Positions 17,143 through 26,037 are shown, numbered from the stretch's first letter. The stretch is 64,000 nt of DNA from Hymenobacter sp. PAMC 26628 (GCF_001562275.1 NZ_CP014304.1:2108001-2172000), one strand, 5' to 3'. Made by a program: numbers and translations. Notes: a model not told the origin generated them from the sequence alone.

Positions 17143-18114
17143 ATGCCCGATATCCCGTCCCTGCCCGTCATCCGCGTCTCGCACCTCACCAAGCGCTTCG
17201 GGGCCCAGGTGGTGGTGGTTGATCTTTCGTTTGAGGTGGCCGCGGGCGAAACGCTGGTGCTACTGGGCCCCAGCGGCTGCGGCAAAACCACGCTCCTCAA
17301 AACCCTCAACCGCCTGATCGAGCCCGACGGCGGCACCATCGAAATCAACGGGCGCGACGTGCGCCAGCAGGCCCCCGAGGCGCTGCGGCGCGGCATTGGC
17401 TACGTCATTCAGCAGGTGGGGCTGCTGCCGCATTATACCGTGGCCCAGAACGTTGGCGTGGTGCCCGGCCTGCTGGGCCGCCCGCCCGCCGAAACCGCCG
17501 CCCGCACCACCGCGCTGCTCGAGCGCCTGCACCTGCCCGCCGCCCGGTTTGCCGCCATGCTGCCGGCGCAGCTCTCGGGCGGGCAGCAGCAGCGCGTGGG
17601 CCTGGCCCGGGCCCTGGCCGCCGACCCGCCGGTGATTCTGCTCGACGAGCCCTTCGGGGCCCTCGACCCCATCACCCGCGCCGCCGTGCGCCGCGACTTC
17701 CGCGAGCTGGACGAGCTGCGCCGCAAAACCGTGGTGCTCGTGACCCACGACGTAACCGAGGCCTTCGAGCTGGCCGACCGCATCATGCTGCTCAACCACG
17801 GCAAAATTCAGCAGCTGGGGCCCCCACGCGAGTTGCTATTCCATCCGGCCAACGACTTCGTGCGCAGCTTCTTCCAGGCCGAGCGCCTGGCCCTGCAAAT
17901 GCGCGTGACGACACTAGGCGAGGTGCTACCCTTCGTGGAATATGACGGCCAGGCGGCGCCCGCCGGGGCCCCTACCCTGCCCGGTACCGCCAGCGTGCAG
18001 GCCGCTGTGGCGCTGCTCGGCGACACCGGTACTGGCCACCTGGGCATCGCCGGGGCCCCGCAGCCCCTCACGCTGGGGCAGCTGCTGGCCGCCTTCGGGC
18101 GGGCCTTGGGGTAG
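17143..18114 (+). CDS. ABC transporter ATP-binding protein, OpuCA/ProV-like (QAT family)
   Basis: 323 residues. Walker A is LGPSGCGKTT (41-50), the Q-loop lies in GYVIQQVGLLPHYTV, the signature is LSGGQQQRVGLARAL, Walker B is VILLDEPFGALDP and the H-loop VTHDV. These features fit the quaternary-amine transporter (glycine betaine/choline/carnitine) ATPases. The C-terminal extension is short (about 75 residues) and does not show a clear CBS pair as in OpuCA. The matching permease/binding-protein fusion begins 1.7 kb downstream at 19857; a HAD gene on the other strand and a CAT-like gene stand between. Start ATG 17143 is chosen because the frame upstream overlaps the terminator. Confidence 0.85.
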   Translation: MPDIPSLPVIRVSHLTKRFGAQVVVVDLSFEVAAGETLVLLGPSGCGKTTLLKTLNRLIEPDGGTIEINGRDVRQQAPEALRRGIGYVIQQVGLLPHYTVAQNVGVVPGLLGRPPAETAARTTALLERLHLPAARFAAMLPAQLSGGQQQRVGLARALAADPPVILLDEPFGALDPITRAAVRRDFRELDELRRKTVVLVTHDVTEAFELADRIMLLNHGKIQQLGPPRELLFHPANDFVRSFFQAERLALQMRVTTLGEVLPFVEYDGQAAPAGAPTLPGTASVQAAVALLGDTGTGHLGIAGAPQPLTLGQLLAAFGRALG

Positions 18115-18175
18115 CCCGGGCGGGCGGCGGGCAGCAGGCTTTTGCGGCTAAAAAGGCCGTTAAATTGCTAAAACG

Positions 18176-18275
18176 GTCATGCTGAGCGCAGCGGAGCGGA
18201 GTCGAAGCATCTCTACTGCTTCACAAATCCTGATTACTGCTGCGGGAGAGATGCTTCGGCTGCGCTCAGCATGAC
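18176..18275. repeat. REP-like palindromic element, copy 1
   Basis: gtcatgctgagcgcag... at the left end is mirrored by ...ctgcgctcagcatgac at the right end, with gaagcatctct / agagatgcttc inside. Copies occur at 19720-19808 and 26535-26634 in the same orientation. It sits between the convergent ABC ATPase and HAD genes. Confidence 0.85.
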
Positions 18276-18297
18276 GTTCTTTTGACTTCCTAAACAG

Positions 18298-18993
18298 CTA
18301 GGCCAAGTAAGCCAGCACGTCCGTTAGGTCCTCGGCGCGGTGGAAGTTGAGGCCGGCCAGGCGCTCGGCGGGCACTTCCTCGTGGATCCAGGTGGTGTGG
18401 TAGGGCACGTGGATGGCGGGGGCCCCCAGGGCCAGCACCGGCAGAATATCGGACTTGAGGGAGTTGCCAATCATCAGGAAATCGGCCGGGGCCACGCCGT
18501 GCCGCGCCAAAATGCGCCGGTAGGTGGCCTCGTCCTTCTCGCTCACAATCTCCACGTGGTCGAAAAAATCGCCCAGGCCCGAGCGCGCCAGCTTGCTTTC
18601 CTGGTCGAACAAGTCGCCCTTGGTGAGCACCATCAGCCGCTCGCCACGCCGCCGTAGCTCGCCCAATACTTCTAGCACGCCGGGCAGCGGCTCGATGGGA
18701 AAGTCGAGCAGGCGCTTGCCAAGGTCGAGCAGCTGCTGAATCTCGCGCCCCGTCACGGCCCCGTCGGTGAGCTGGATAGCCGTTTCAATCATGGTCAGCA
18801 TCAACGACTTGGCGCCGTAGCCGAACAGGTGCATGTTGGCGCGTTGCACGGCGTAGAGCTGGGCCCCGATGGCGTCGGCCGCGCCGCACCGGACCAATAT
18901 CGCCGCCAGCTGGGATTCCACGTGGTCGAAGTGCGGCTGGTTGGGCCAGAGCGTGTCGTCGGCATCGAAGGCAATGAGCTGGGGCCGGGGCAT
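18298..18993 (-). CDS. HAD-family hydrolase
   Basis: 231 residues. Motif I is FDADDTLW with nucleophile Asp10 and Asp12, motif II Thr in VLTKGD, the Lys in EIVSEKDE and motif III acids in IGNSLKSDI. The helical cap inserted after motif I places it in subfamily I (phosphatase-like, as in YjjG or phosphoglycolate phosphatase). It probably removes phosphate from a small metabolite; substrate unknown. Start ATG at 18993 directly opens the conserved N-terminus. A -7 box (TACTTTTG, minus strand 19051-19044) lies upstream, overlapping the start region of the divergent CAT-like gene. Confidence 0.88.
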   Translation of the reverse strand: MPRPQLIAFDADDTLWPNQPHFDHVESQLAAILVRCGAADAIGAQLYAVQRANMHLFGYGAKSLMLTMIETAIQLTDGAVTGREIQQLLDLGKRLLDFPIEPLPGVLEVLGELRRRGERLMVLTKGDLFDQESKLARSGLGDFFDHVEIVSEKDEATYRRILARHGVAPADFLMIGNSLKSDILPVLALGAPAIHVPYHTTWIHEEVPAERLAGLNFHRAEDLTDVLAYLA

Positions 18994-19043
18994 ATAGCAG
19001 GAGCGTGAGCAAGCAAACCGGCCCCCACGGGCCAGCCAGGGCC

Positions 19044-19051
19044 CAAAAGTA
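19044..19051 (-). promoter_or_regulatory. Candidate -7 box of the HAD gene
   Basis: TACTTTTG on the minus strand matches TAnnTTTG and stands 50 bases before the HAD start codon. It is only 16 bases from the start of the divergent CAT-like gene, so the two 5' ends are tightly packed. Confidence 0.4.
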
Positions 19052-19066
19052 CCGAACTTGCGCCCC

Positions 19067-19699
19067 ATGAAGCAGCCGATTGACCTGGCCACCTGGCCCC
19101 GCCGCGAGCATTTTGAGTTCTTTTCGAGGTTTGACGAGCCGTTTTTTGGGCTGGTGGCCGACGTGGACGTCACCGCCGCCCGCGCCGAAGCCAAGCGCCT
19201 CGGCGTGTCGTTTTTCCTCTACTACCTCTACCACGCCGTGGAGGCCGCCAACGCGGTGCCCGAGTTTCGGCACCGCATCGAGCCGGGCCAGGTGGTGGCC
19301 TACGACCGGGTGCACGCCTCGGCCACCATCGGCCGGCCCGACCACACGTTCGGCTTTTCCTTCATCGAGCAGCAGCCGGGCCTGGCCGATTTCGTGGCCG
19401 GGGCCCAGCTTGAAATTGCGGCCGTGCAGGCCACCCGCGGCCTCAACCTGACCGAGCGCACCGGCCGGCCCGACGTGCTGCACTGCTCGGCCGTGCCGTG
19501 GGCGCGCTTCACGGGCCTCACCCACGCCCGCAGCTTCCAGCACCCCGACAGCTGCCCGAAGCTTTCCTTCGGCCAGGCCTACGCGCACGGCGCTGGCCTG
19601 CGCATGGCCGTGGCCGTGAACGTGCACCACGCCCTGGCCGACGGCTACCACGTGGGGCAGTTTCTGGATGCCTTCCAGCAGCGGCTGGGCGGTGGGTGA
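19067..19699 (+). CDS. Chloramphenicol acetyltransferase-like acyltransferase
   Basis: 210 residues, the size of a CAT trimer subunit. The active-site motif is HHALADGYH (187-195; HHxxxDG family), and the SAVPW segment (141-145) corresponds to the CAT SxPW that positions the substrate. It would transfer acetyl from acetyl-CoA to a hydroxyl group. Many chromosomal members of this family in environmental bacteria are not known to give resistance, and the Cys of the classical HHAVCDGFH is Ala here, so I do not call it a resistance gene. Start ATG 19067 is preferred over a TTG three codons upstream. It lies between the two parts of the osmoprotectant transporter. Confidence 0.8.
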   Translation: MKQPIDLATWPRREHFEFFSRFDEPFFGLVADVDVTAARAEAKRLGVSFFLYYLYHAVEAANAVPEFRHRIEPGQVVAYDRVHASATIGRPDHTFGFSFIEQQPGLADFVAGAQLEIAAVQATRGLNLTERTGRPDVLHCSAVPWARFTGLTHARSFQHPDSCPKLSFGQAYAHGAGLRMAVAVNVHHALADGYHVGQFLDAFQQRLGGG

Positions 19700-19719
19700 G
19701 TGGGGAGAAATAATTGAAC

Positions 19720-19808
19720 GTCATGCTGAGCGCAGCCGAAGCATCTCTCCCGCAGCAGTAATCAGGAGTAGTGAGCGGGAGAGATGCTTCGGCTGCGCTC
19801 AGCATGAC
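19720..19808. repeat. REP-like palindromic element, copy 2
   Basis: gtcatgctgagcgcagccga opens it and tcggctgcgctcagcatgac closes it; the arms pair over about 35 bases including gaagcatctctcccgc / gcgggagagatgcttc. Same family and orientation as copies 1 and 3. It lies between the CAT-like gene and the transporter fusion. Confidence 0.88.
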
Positions 19809-19856
19809 GGCCTGACAGTCCCTTAAACAACCCCATTCACCCATCCACCCCCGCCC

Positions 19857-21428
19857 ATGCACACCCTCACTGAACTCTTCGCTTTCTGGCACGAACAAGC
19901 CGGCAAGCTGGGCCAGCAAACCTTGCAGCACGTGGCCCTCACGGCGGCGGCGCTGCTGCTGGGCGTGGCCGTGGGGGTGCCCGTGGGCCTGTGGCTCACG
20001 CGGCGGCCGCGCTGGGCCCCGGCAGTGCTGGGCGCGGCCGGCGTGCTCCAAACCGTGCCCAGCATCGCCCTGCTCGGCTTCCTGATTCCGCTGATGGGCA
20101 TCGGGGCGGCTCCGGCCATCCTGGCGCTGCTGCTGTACTCGCTGCTGCCCATCATCCGCAACACGGTGGCCGGGGTGCAGGGCGTGCCCCCGGCCGTGGT
20201 GGAGGCCGCCCGGGGCCTGGGCTTTACCGATGGCCAGATTCTGCGGCGCGTGGAACTGCCCCTGGCCCTGCCCGTGCTGATGGCCGGCATCCGCACGGCC
20301 ACCGTCATCAACGTGGGGGTGGCCACGCTGGCGGCCTACGTGGCGGCCGGCGGCCTGGGCGAGTTCATCTTCGGCGGCATTGCCCTGAACAACCCGGCCA
20401 TGATTTTGGCCGGCGCCATTCCGGCTGCTGCCCTGGCCCTGGCCTTCGACGCCGGCCTGGGGGCCCTGGAGAAGCTTTCGGCGCGGCGGCTGCGGGCGGT
20501 GGGCGGGGCCCTGCTGCTGGCCCTGCCGGTGCTGGCCGCCGGCTACTGGCTGCCCCAGGCCGCGGGCCGGCTGCGGGCGGGCTTCAGCCCGGAGTTCATC
20601 GGGCGGGCCGACTGCCTGCCGGGCCTCACCCACGCCTACGGCCTGGTGCGCCTGCCCAACGTGGTGCTGGCCCCGGCGCTGGTGTACGAGGCCGCCCGCG
20701 CCGCGAACGTGGACGTCATCGACGGCTACTCGACCGACGGGCGCATCCGGGCCTACGGCCTGCGCGTGCTGCGCGACGACCGCCACGCCCTGCCGCCCTA
20801 CTTCGCCGCGCCCGTGGTGCGCCCCGCCCTGCTGCGCGCGCACCCCGAGCTGGGCCCCGTGCTCGACCAGCTCAGCGGCCAGCTTTCCGACTCGGCCATG
20901 ACGAACCTGAACTACCAGGTCGATTTTCTGCACCGCGAGCCGCAGGCCGTGGCCCTGGCCTGGCTGCGCCGCCAGGGCCTCTGGAAAACGCCGCGCCCGC
21001 TGCCGCCCGGGGCCCCGGTGGTGCGCCTGGGCTCGAAGATTTTCGCCGAGCAGTACATTTTGGTGGAGATGTACGCCGCCCTCATCCGCGGCAACACCGA
21101 CCTGGGGGTGGCTACCAAAACCGGCCTGGGCGGCACCACCATCTGCTTCGAGGCGCTGCGCGGGGGCGAAATCGACCTTTACCCCGAGTACACCGGCACC
21201 GGCCTGCAAGTGCTGCTCCAGCCCTCGCCCCGGGCCCTCGATTCGCTGGGCGGCCGGCCGGCGGCGGTGTTCCAGTACGTGCAGGCCGAATTTCAGCGCC
21301 GCTACGGGCTGGAGTGGCGCGCCCCGCTGGGCTTCAACAACGCCTACTGCCTGCTGATGCGCCAGCAGCAGGCCGGGGCCCTGGGCATCGCCAGCATCTC
21401 GGATTTGGGCGGCTACCTGCGGCGGTAG
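19857..21428 (+). CDS. Osmoprotectant ABC transporter: permease fused to a circularly permuted substrate-binding domain
   Basis: 523 residues. Residues 1-235 form an OpuCB/ProW-like permease (LQTVPSIALLGFLIPLMGIG, EAARGLGFTDGQILRRVELP, GGLGEFIFGGI). Residues 242-523 are an OpuCC/OsmF-like binding domain, but its halves are in reversed order. The part that normally ends the family (PEFIGRADCLPGLTHAYG, VDVIDGYSTDGRIRAYGL, PPYFAAPVVR) comes first, at 246-376. The part that normally begins it (VVRLGSKIFAEQYILVEMY, GLGGTTICFEALRGGEIDLY, LGFNNAYCLLMRQ) follows at 388-523. A Pro-rich linker (TPRPLPPGAP) joins the old termini. Permease-binding-protein fusion is known in this transporter class. The cognate ATPase is at 17143. 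The leader reads cccattcacccatccaccc directly before ATG 19857. Confidence 0.87.
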   Translation: MHTLTELFAFWHEQAGKLGQQTLQHVALTAAALLLGVAVGVPVGLWLTRRPRWAPAVLGAAGVLQTVPSIALLGFLIPLMGIGAAPAILALLLYSLLPIIRNTVAGVQGVPPAVVEAARGLGFTDGQILRRVELPLALPVLMAGIRTATVINVGVATLAAYVAAGGLGEFIFGGIALNNPAMILAGAIPAAALALAFDAGLGALEKLSARRLRAVGGALLLALPVLAAGYWLPQAAGRLRAGFSPEFIGRADCLPGLTHAYGLVRLPNVVLAPALVYEAARAANVDVIDGYSTDGRIRAYGLRVLRDDRHALPPYFAAPVVRPALLRAHPELGPVLDQLSGQLSDSAMTNLNYQVDFLHREPQAVALAWLRRQGLWKTPRPLPPGAPVVRLGSKIFAEQYILVEMYAALIRGNTDLGVATKTGLGGTTICFEALRGGEIDLYPEYTGTGLQVLLQPSPRALDSLGGRPAAVFQYVQAEFQRRYGLEWRAPLGFNNAYCLLMRQQQAGALGIASISDLGGYLRR

Positions 21429-21558
21429 GGCAGTTTTTGAGCTGGTGAACCTCGCGCTGTAAAACGGAGTGGCACTCCGTTGCCGTGCGACCGCCGAACG
21501 GAGTACTACTCCGTTTTACGCACCTTCCGCACGCTGCACGCTGTTCTAAAAACTGCTC
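21428..21558. repeat. Nested inverted repeat downstream of the transporter
   Basis: Outer arms (about 21428-21442 and 21543-21558, sharing gcagttttt) enclose a 12-bp perfect pair gtaaaacggagt / actccgttttac (21459-21470 with 21508-21519) and further actccgt/acggagt words. The rest of the 304-base spacer to icd shows no gene. Confidence 0.6.
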
Positions 21559-21732
21559 TGGGGCCCCCTGGTGGGGCAGTAGCCGATGGCCGCGGTTATT
21601 TGTTGGCGCCGAACCTTGGTTAATATTGGCGCGGGGAACCTAGCCGACACTTGCCAGCGGCGCGGTTTCCCGCGCTGCCGGGGCCCGTCTGGGGCCCCAT
21701 TCTCCCACCTCTACAGCCCCATTCCCAAGGCA

Positions 21733-22965
21733 ATGACCAAAATTAAAGTAGCCAACCCCGTCGTCGAGCTTGACGGCGACGAGATGACGCGCATCATCTG
21801 GAAATTCATTAAGGACAAGCTCATTACCCCGTACCTGGACCTGGACATCAAGTACTACGACCTGGGCATCGAGTACCGCGACGAGACCAATGACCAGGTG
21901 ACCATCGACGCGGCCCACGCCATCAAGCAGTACGGCGTGGGCATCAAGTGCGCCACCATCACGCCCGACGAGGACCGGGTGAAGGAGTTCAACCTCAAGC
22001 AGATGTGGAAGTCGCCGAACGGCACCATCCGCAACATCCTCGACGGCACCGTGTTCCGCGAGCCCATCGTGATGGGCAACGTGCCCCGCCTGGTGCCCAA
22101 CTGGACGGCCCCCATCTGCATCGGCCGCCACGCCTTCGGCGACCAGTACCGCGCCACCGACTTCCTCACCAAGGGCAAGGGCAAGCTCACCATCACCTTC
22201 GAGCCCGAAGACGGCGGCGAAACCCAGTCGTTCGAGGTGTTTAACTTCAAGAGCGACGGCGTGGCCCTGGCCATGTACAACACCGACGAGAGCATCCGGG
22301 GCTTTGCCCACGCCTGCTTCAACCAGGCCCTGATGAAGGGCTGGCCGCTGTACCTGAGCACCAAAAACACGATTCTCAAGAAGTACGACGGCCGCTTCAA
22401 GGACATCTTCCAGGAGATTTACGCGCAGGACTACACCGCCAAGTTCCAGGCCGCCGGCATCACCTACGAGCACCGGCTGATCGACGACATGGTGGCCTCG
22501 GCCCTGAAGTGGCACGGCAACTTTGTGTGGGCCTGCAAAAACTACGACGGCGACGTGCAGAGCGACACCGTGGCCCAGGGCTTCGGCTCGCTGGGCCTGA
22601 TGACCTCGGTGCTGGTGACGCCCGACGGCAAAACCATGGAGGCCGAGGCCGCCCACGGCACCGTGACGCGCCACTTCCGCGACCACCAGCACGGCAAACC
22701 GACCTCCACGAACCCCATTGCCAGCATCTTCGCCTGGACGCGCGGCCTGGAGTTCCGCGGTATCCTGGACGGCAACCAGGAGCTCATCGACTTCTGCAAA
22801 GCCCTGGAGGCCGTGTGCGTGGAGACCGTGGAAAGCGGCAAAATGACCAAGGACCTCGCCGTTTGCATCCACGGCAACAAGGTGCAGCACGGCCGCGACT
22901 ACCTCTACACCGAGGAATTCCTGGAAGCGCTGAACGAGAACCTGCAAGCGAAGCTGGCCAAATAG
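21733..22965 (+). CDS. icd: NADP-dependent isocitrate dehydrogenase (eukaryotic-type)
   Basis: 410 residues, the length of the homodimeric subfamily II enzymes (like mitochondrial IDH2). The N-terminal motif is [14 protein letters not shown], the substrate segment [20 protein letters not shown], the metal-binding region [14 protein letters not shown] and [20 protein letters not shown], and the cofactor segment [10 protein letters not shown]. It converts isocitrate to 2-oxoglutarate in the TCA cycle with NADP. Start ATG 21733 begins the family N-terminus [12 protein letters not shown]; the 49 open codons upstream are not conserved-looking. A terminator follows at 22984. Confidence 0.96.
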   Translation: MTKIKVANPVVELDGDEMTRIIWKFIKDKLITPYLDLDIKYYDLGIEYRDETNDQVTIDAAHAIKQYGVGIKCATITPDEDRVKEFNLKQMWKSPNGTIRNILDGTVFREPIVMGNVPRLVPNWTAPICIGRHAFGDQYRATDFLTKGKGKLTITFEPEDGGETQSFEVFNFKSDGVALAMYNTDESIRGFAHACFNQALMKGWPLYLSTKNTILKKYDGRFKDIFQEIYAQDYTAKFQAAGITYEHRLIDDMVASALKWHGNFVWACKNYDGDVQSDTVAQGFGSLGLMTSVLVTPDGKTMEAEAAHGTVTRHFRDHQHGKPTSTNPIASIFAWTRGLEFRGILDGNQELIDFCKALEAVCVETVESGKMTKDLAVCIHGNKVQHGRDYLYTEEFLEALNENLQAKLAK

Positions 22966-22983
22966 CCCGTTCGTTTTTTGTTG

Positions 22984-23019
22984 AAAAAGCCCGCCCGGTA
23001 CAACCGGGTGGGCTTTTTT
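22984..23019 (+). terminator. Rho-independent terminator after icd
   Basis: aaaaagcccgcccggt pairs with accgggtgggcttttt and a T-run follows. Confidence 0.85.
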
Positions 23020-23130
23020 GTGGGGCCCCGGCGCGGCTGGGGCCCCGGCGCGCAATTTTCTACCTTGCGAAGCCCGTCGGCCCGAACCCGCGGGCCGTCT
23101 GTTGTCCTTGCTCATCCAAGCACGTTGCTC

Positions 23131-24525
23131 ATGAATCATTCCTTCGATGCGCTGATTATTGGGGCCGGCCAGGCGGGCCCGTCGCTGGCTGGCCGGCTCA
23201 CGGCCGCGGGCTGGACGGTGGCCCTCGTGGAGCGCCAGGACTTCGGCGGCACCTGCGTCAATACCGGGTGCACGCCCACCAAGGCCCTCATTGCCAGTGC
23301 CAAGGCTGCGCACACCCGGCGCCAGGCCGCGGCCTACGGCCTGCCGCCGGTGGGCGACTTCGCCGTGGACCTGGGCCCGGTGCAGGCCCGCAAAGACGCC
23401 ATTGTGGCGGCCTCGCGTGATGGAATCGAGAACTGGCTGACGCACCTGCCCGGCTGCACGGTGTTCCGGGGCACCGCGCGGTTTGCGTCGGCCACCGCCA
23501 TGCAGGTGGGCGACGACGTGCTGGAGGCCAAACACATTTTTTTGAACGTGGGGGGCCGGCCGGTCAGCCCGCCGCTGCCCGGCATCGGGCAGGTGCCGCA
23601 CCTCACCAGCAGCACTATTTTGGCGCTGAAGGAACTGCCGACGCACCTCATCATTGTGGGCGCGGGGGCCGTGGGGCTGGAATTTGGGCAGCTGTTCCGG
23701 CGGCTGGGCGCGCAGGTCACCATCGTGGAGCGCAACCCGCGCCTGCTCCCGCACGACGACGAGGACGTGGCCACCGCCGTGCACGACATCCTTGCCAATG
23801 AAGGCATTACGCTGCGCCTCGGGGCCGAGTGCATCAGCTTGGGCCAGGAAGACGGGCAGCCCGTGGTGCAGGTGAATTGCGAAAACGACGCCTCTCCGGC
23901 CCGGGGCTCGCACCTGCTGCTGGCCATGGGCCGCCAGCCCAACACCGACGACCTGGGCCTGGAGAAAGCCGGCCTGCGCGCCGACGCCCGCGGCTTCATT
24001 CCGGTCGATGAGCAGCTGCAAACGGCCGTGCCCGGCATTTGGGCCCTGGGCGACTGCAACGGCCGCGGCGCCTTCACGCACACGGCCTACAACGACTTCG
24101 AAATTGTGGCCGCCAACCTACTCGACCACGACCCGCGCCGCGTGAGCGACCGGCTGCCCGCGTCGGCCATCTACGTCGACCCGCCCTTCGCCAAGGTCGG
24201 CCTCACGGAAGCCGAAGTGCGCGCCGCCGGTACGCCCGCCCTGGTGGGCAAGCGCCCTATGACCAAGGTGGGCCGGGCCGTGGAAAAAGGCGAAACCCAG
24301 GGCTTTATCAAAGTGCTGGTGCACGCCGAAACCGACCAGATTTTGGGGGCCAGCATTGTGGGCGTGGGCGGCGACGAGGCCATCCACTGCATCGTCACGG
24401 CCATGTACGCCCGGCAAACCGCCGCCTTCATGCGCCGCAACGTCTTCATCCACCCCACCGTGGCCGAGTTGATTCCGACGGTATTCGGCGAGCTAAAACC
24501 GCTGGCCGCGGCCTCCGAAAAGTAG
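23131..24525 (+). CDS. Mercuric-reductase-like pyridine nucleotide-disulfide oxidoreductase
   Basis: 464 residues. The FAD dinucleotide fold is IIGAGQAGPSLAGRL, the redox-active pair lies in GGTCVNTGCTPTKAL, the NAD(P)-binding fold is LIIVGAGAVGLEFGQLFRRLG, and the second FAD motif GIWALGDCNGRGAF. The C-terminal dimer domain ends HPTVAELIPTVFGELKPL. It belongs to the group annotated as MerA-like or FAD-containing oxidoreductases; it lacks both the N-terminal HMA domain and the C-terminal Cys pair of true MerA and the HxxxxE catalytic motif is in IHPTVAEL. Substrate unknown. ATG 23131 opens the conserved region; the frame upstream overlaps the icd terminator. Confidence 0.85.
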   Translation: MNHSFDALIIGAGQAGPSLAGRLTAAGWTVALVERQDFGGTCVNTGCTPTKALIASAKAAHTRRQAAAYGLPPVGDFAVDLGPVQARKDAIVAASRDGIENWLTHLPGCTVFRGTARFASATAMQVGDDVLEAKHIFLNVGGRPVSPPLPGIGQVPHLTSSTILALKELPTHLIIVGAGAVGLEFGQLFRRLGAQVTIVERNPRLLPHDDEDVATAVHDILANEGITLRLGAECISLGQEDGQPVVQVNCENDASPARGSHLLLAMGRQPNTDDLGLEKAGLRADARGFIPVDEQLQTAVPGIWALGDCNGRGAFTHTAYNDFEIVAANLLDHDPRRVSDRLPASAIYVDPPFAKVGLTEAEVRAAGTPALVGKRPMTKVGRAVEKGETQGFIKVLVHAETDQILGASIVGVGGDEAIHCIVTAMYARQTAAFMRRNVFIHPTVAELIPTVFGELKPLAAASEK

Positions 24526-24691
24526 CCCTCCCGGGGCCCCGGTGGACGGCCCCCAACGCAGGATGCATATCTGTAATTGCTGGCTCTGGCCCTGGCGCCG
24601 CGTCGGAGCCGACGCGTACTTTGCCGCGGCAATTACTATCGGGGGCCCTGGCGCCGCGCCCGGATTGCCCCCGCTCAAAACATCCCGTTTT

Positions 24692-25309
24692 ATGCACCAA
24701 GAACCGTTTCGTACCGCCGGCGCGCCCCTGGCCACGGCGGCCAAGGCCCTTATTATGCTGCACGGCCGGGGCGCCAGCGCCGCCGACATCCTCACGCTGG
24801 CCTCTCACTTGCACGTGCCGGGCTTTGCGCTGCTGGCCCCCCAGGCCACCCAGGGCACCTGGTATCCCCACTCCTTCCTGGCCCCGCCCGCCCAAAACGA
24901 GCCCGGCCTGTCGGATGCGCTGGCTGCTGTGGGCCGCGCCGTGGCCGCCGCCGCGGGCGCGGGCATTGCGCCGGCCAACCTCTACTTCCTGGGCTTTTCG
25001 CAGGGCGCCTGCCTCACCCTCGAGTACGTGGCCCGGCACGCGGCGCGCTACGGCGGCGTGGTTGCTTTCACGGGGGGCTTGATAGGCGACCGGGTGCGGG
25101 CAGAAAACTACGCTGGCGACTTCGCGGGCACGCCCATTTTCATCGGCACCAGCGACCCCGACTTCCACGTGCCCGTCGAGCGGGTGCGCGCCTCCACGGT
25201 GCTGCTCGGCCGCCTGGGGGCCCAGGTCACGGAGAAGATTTACCCCAACCTGGGCCACACCATTTCGCAAGCCGAAATCGACCTGGCCAACGAGCTTGTT
25301 TTCAAGTAG
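24692..25309 (+). CDS. Alpha/beta hydrolase of the phospholipase/carboxylesterase family (MhqD-like)
   Basis: 205 residues. The nucleophile elbow GFSQGA carries Ser103; the acid is Asp155 or Asp157 in GTSDPDFHV and the base His189 in NLGHTIS. The oxyanion-loop segment is IMLHGRGASA. Length and motifs fit the small esterases that include B. subtilis MhqD, which is expressed with the glyoxalase-like MhqO against quinones. An MhqO-like gene is the next chromosomal gene (26705), separated only by an IS630-family insertion. That pairing supports a role in quinone or aromatic electrophile detoxification, by inference only. Start ATG 24692 begins the conserved part. Confidence 0.82.
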   Translation: MHQEPFRTAGAPLATAAKALIMLHGRGASAADILTLASHLHVPGFALLAPQATQGTWYPHSFLAPPAQNEPGLSDALAAVGRAVAAAAGAGIAPANLYFLGFSQGACLTLEYVARHAARYGGVVAFTGGLIGDRVRAENYAGDFAGTPIFIGTSDPDFHVPVERVRASTVLLGRLGAQVTEKIYPNLGHTISQAEIDLANELVFK

Positions 25310-25338
25310 TAGCTGGCTTGGCCACTAGTAGGTCAAAT

Positions 25339-26037
25339 CTAGCCGGTTGTCGGGTACAACCGTTTGAGTTTGATGCGGGCCTTCTCGGTTGTAAACTGCC
25401 AGTTGGTGGGTGCCCCCAGTTGGTTGCGCGCTAGTTGCCAAGCGTAGCAGTGCGCTTCCAGCGTCGGCCGGTCGGGCACGCGCTGCGGCAGGCCGTGGGT
25501 GAGCAGGGCGGCAAACTCGATTTCAGCCATGTTGAGCCACGAGCCATGCTTGGGGGTGAACACAAATTCCACGCGCTGCAACAGGGCGTGCGCCCGTACC
25601 GGGTCAAAAATCTCGTAAAAAGCGGCGGGCTGGTGCGCCGACAAATTGTCGAGCACCAGCGTCACGCGCGTCGCTTGGGCGTAGTCCTCCTCCAGCAGGC
25701 GGGCTACCGCCCGGGCAAACGTGAGTCGGTCATGGCGGTCTTCGACCTGCACCCGGCGGCGACCGGCCAGCGGCTCGTGCAGCATATACACCTGGGCCAC
25801 GCCCTGGCGGTGGTACTCGCAGTCGTAGCGGGTGCTGCCATCGGGCAGCGGGAGTGGCACGCGGCTTTCGCGTAGTAATTGCTTGGGCGACTCATCCAGG
25901 CACACGACTGGCTGGGCTGGGTCGTACGGGCGTTGGTAGACGTCAAGCACCCGTTCCATGGCGCAGACGAAGGCCGCGTTCTGAGCGGGTGGAATCACCC
26001 ACATCTGTCGCTTCCAGGGCTGTAACGCATTTTTTTT
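25339..26037 (-). CDS. IS630 transposase, catalytic (second) frame
   Basis: This frame supplies the DDE catalytic domain: CLDESPKQLL (first Asp), VTLVLDNLSAH (second Asp) and FTPKHGSWLNMAEIEF (Glu). Protein starting at an internal Met would be 221 residues, but in IS630 elements the conserved sequence continues upstream as KKNALQPWKRQMWVIPP, which is readable only if the ribosome slips from the first frame. I therefore give its 5' limit as the A8 run at 26037-26030. The region next to the left terminal repeat ends the gene. Confidence 0.85.
   Translation of the reverse strand, partial: KKNALQPWKRQMWVIPPAQNAAFVCAMERVLDVYQRPYDPAQPVVCLDESPKQLLRESRVPLPLPDGSTRYDCEYHRQGVAQVYMLHEPLAGRRRVQVEDRHDRLTFARAVARLLEEDYAQATRVTLVLDNLSAHQPAAFYEIFDPVRAHALLQRVEFVFTPKHGSWLNMAEIEFAALLTHGLPQRVPDRPTLEAHCYAWQLARNQLGAPTNWQFTTEKARIKLKRLYPTTG

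Noticed and set aside
19067..19699. Chloramphenicol resistance gene
   Set aside because: The fold and HHxxxDG motif fit the family, but CAT-like proteins of unknown substrate are common and the classical Cys in the motif is missing; no resistance context.
23131..24525. True mercuric reductase and mercury resistance
   Set aside because: No HMA domain, no C-terminal Cys pair, no merR/merT near; only the generic disulfide reductase layout.
24039..25434. 347- and 285-residue frames overlapping the oxidoreductase and esterase genes
   Set aside because: Pro/Arg-rich out-of-frame translations typical of high-GC shadows.
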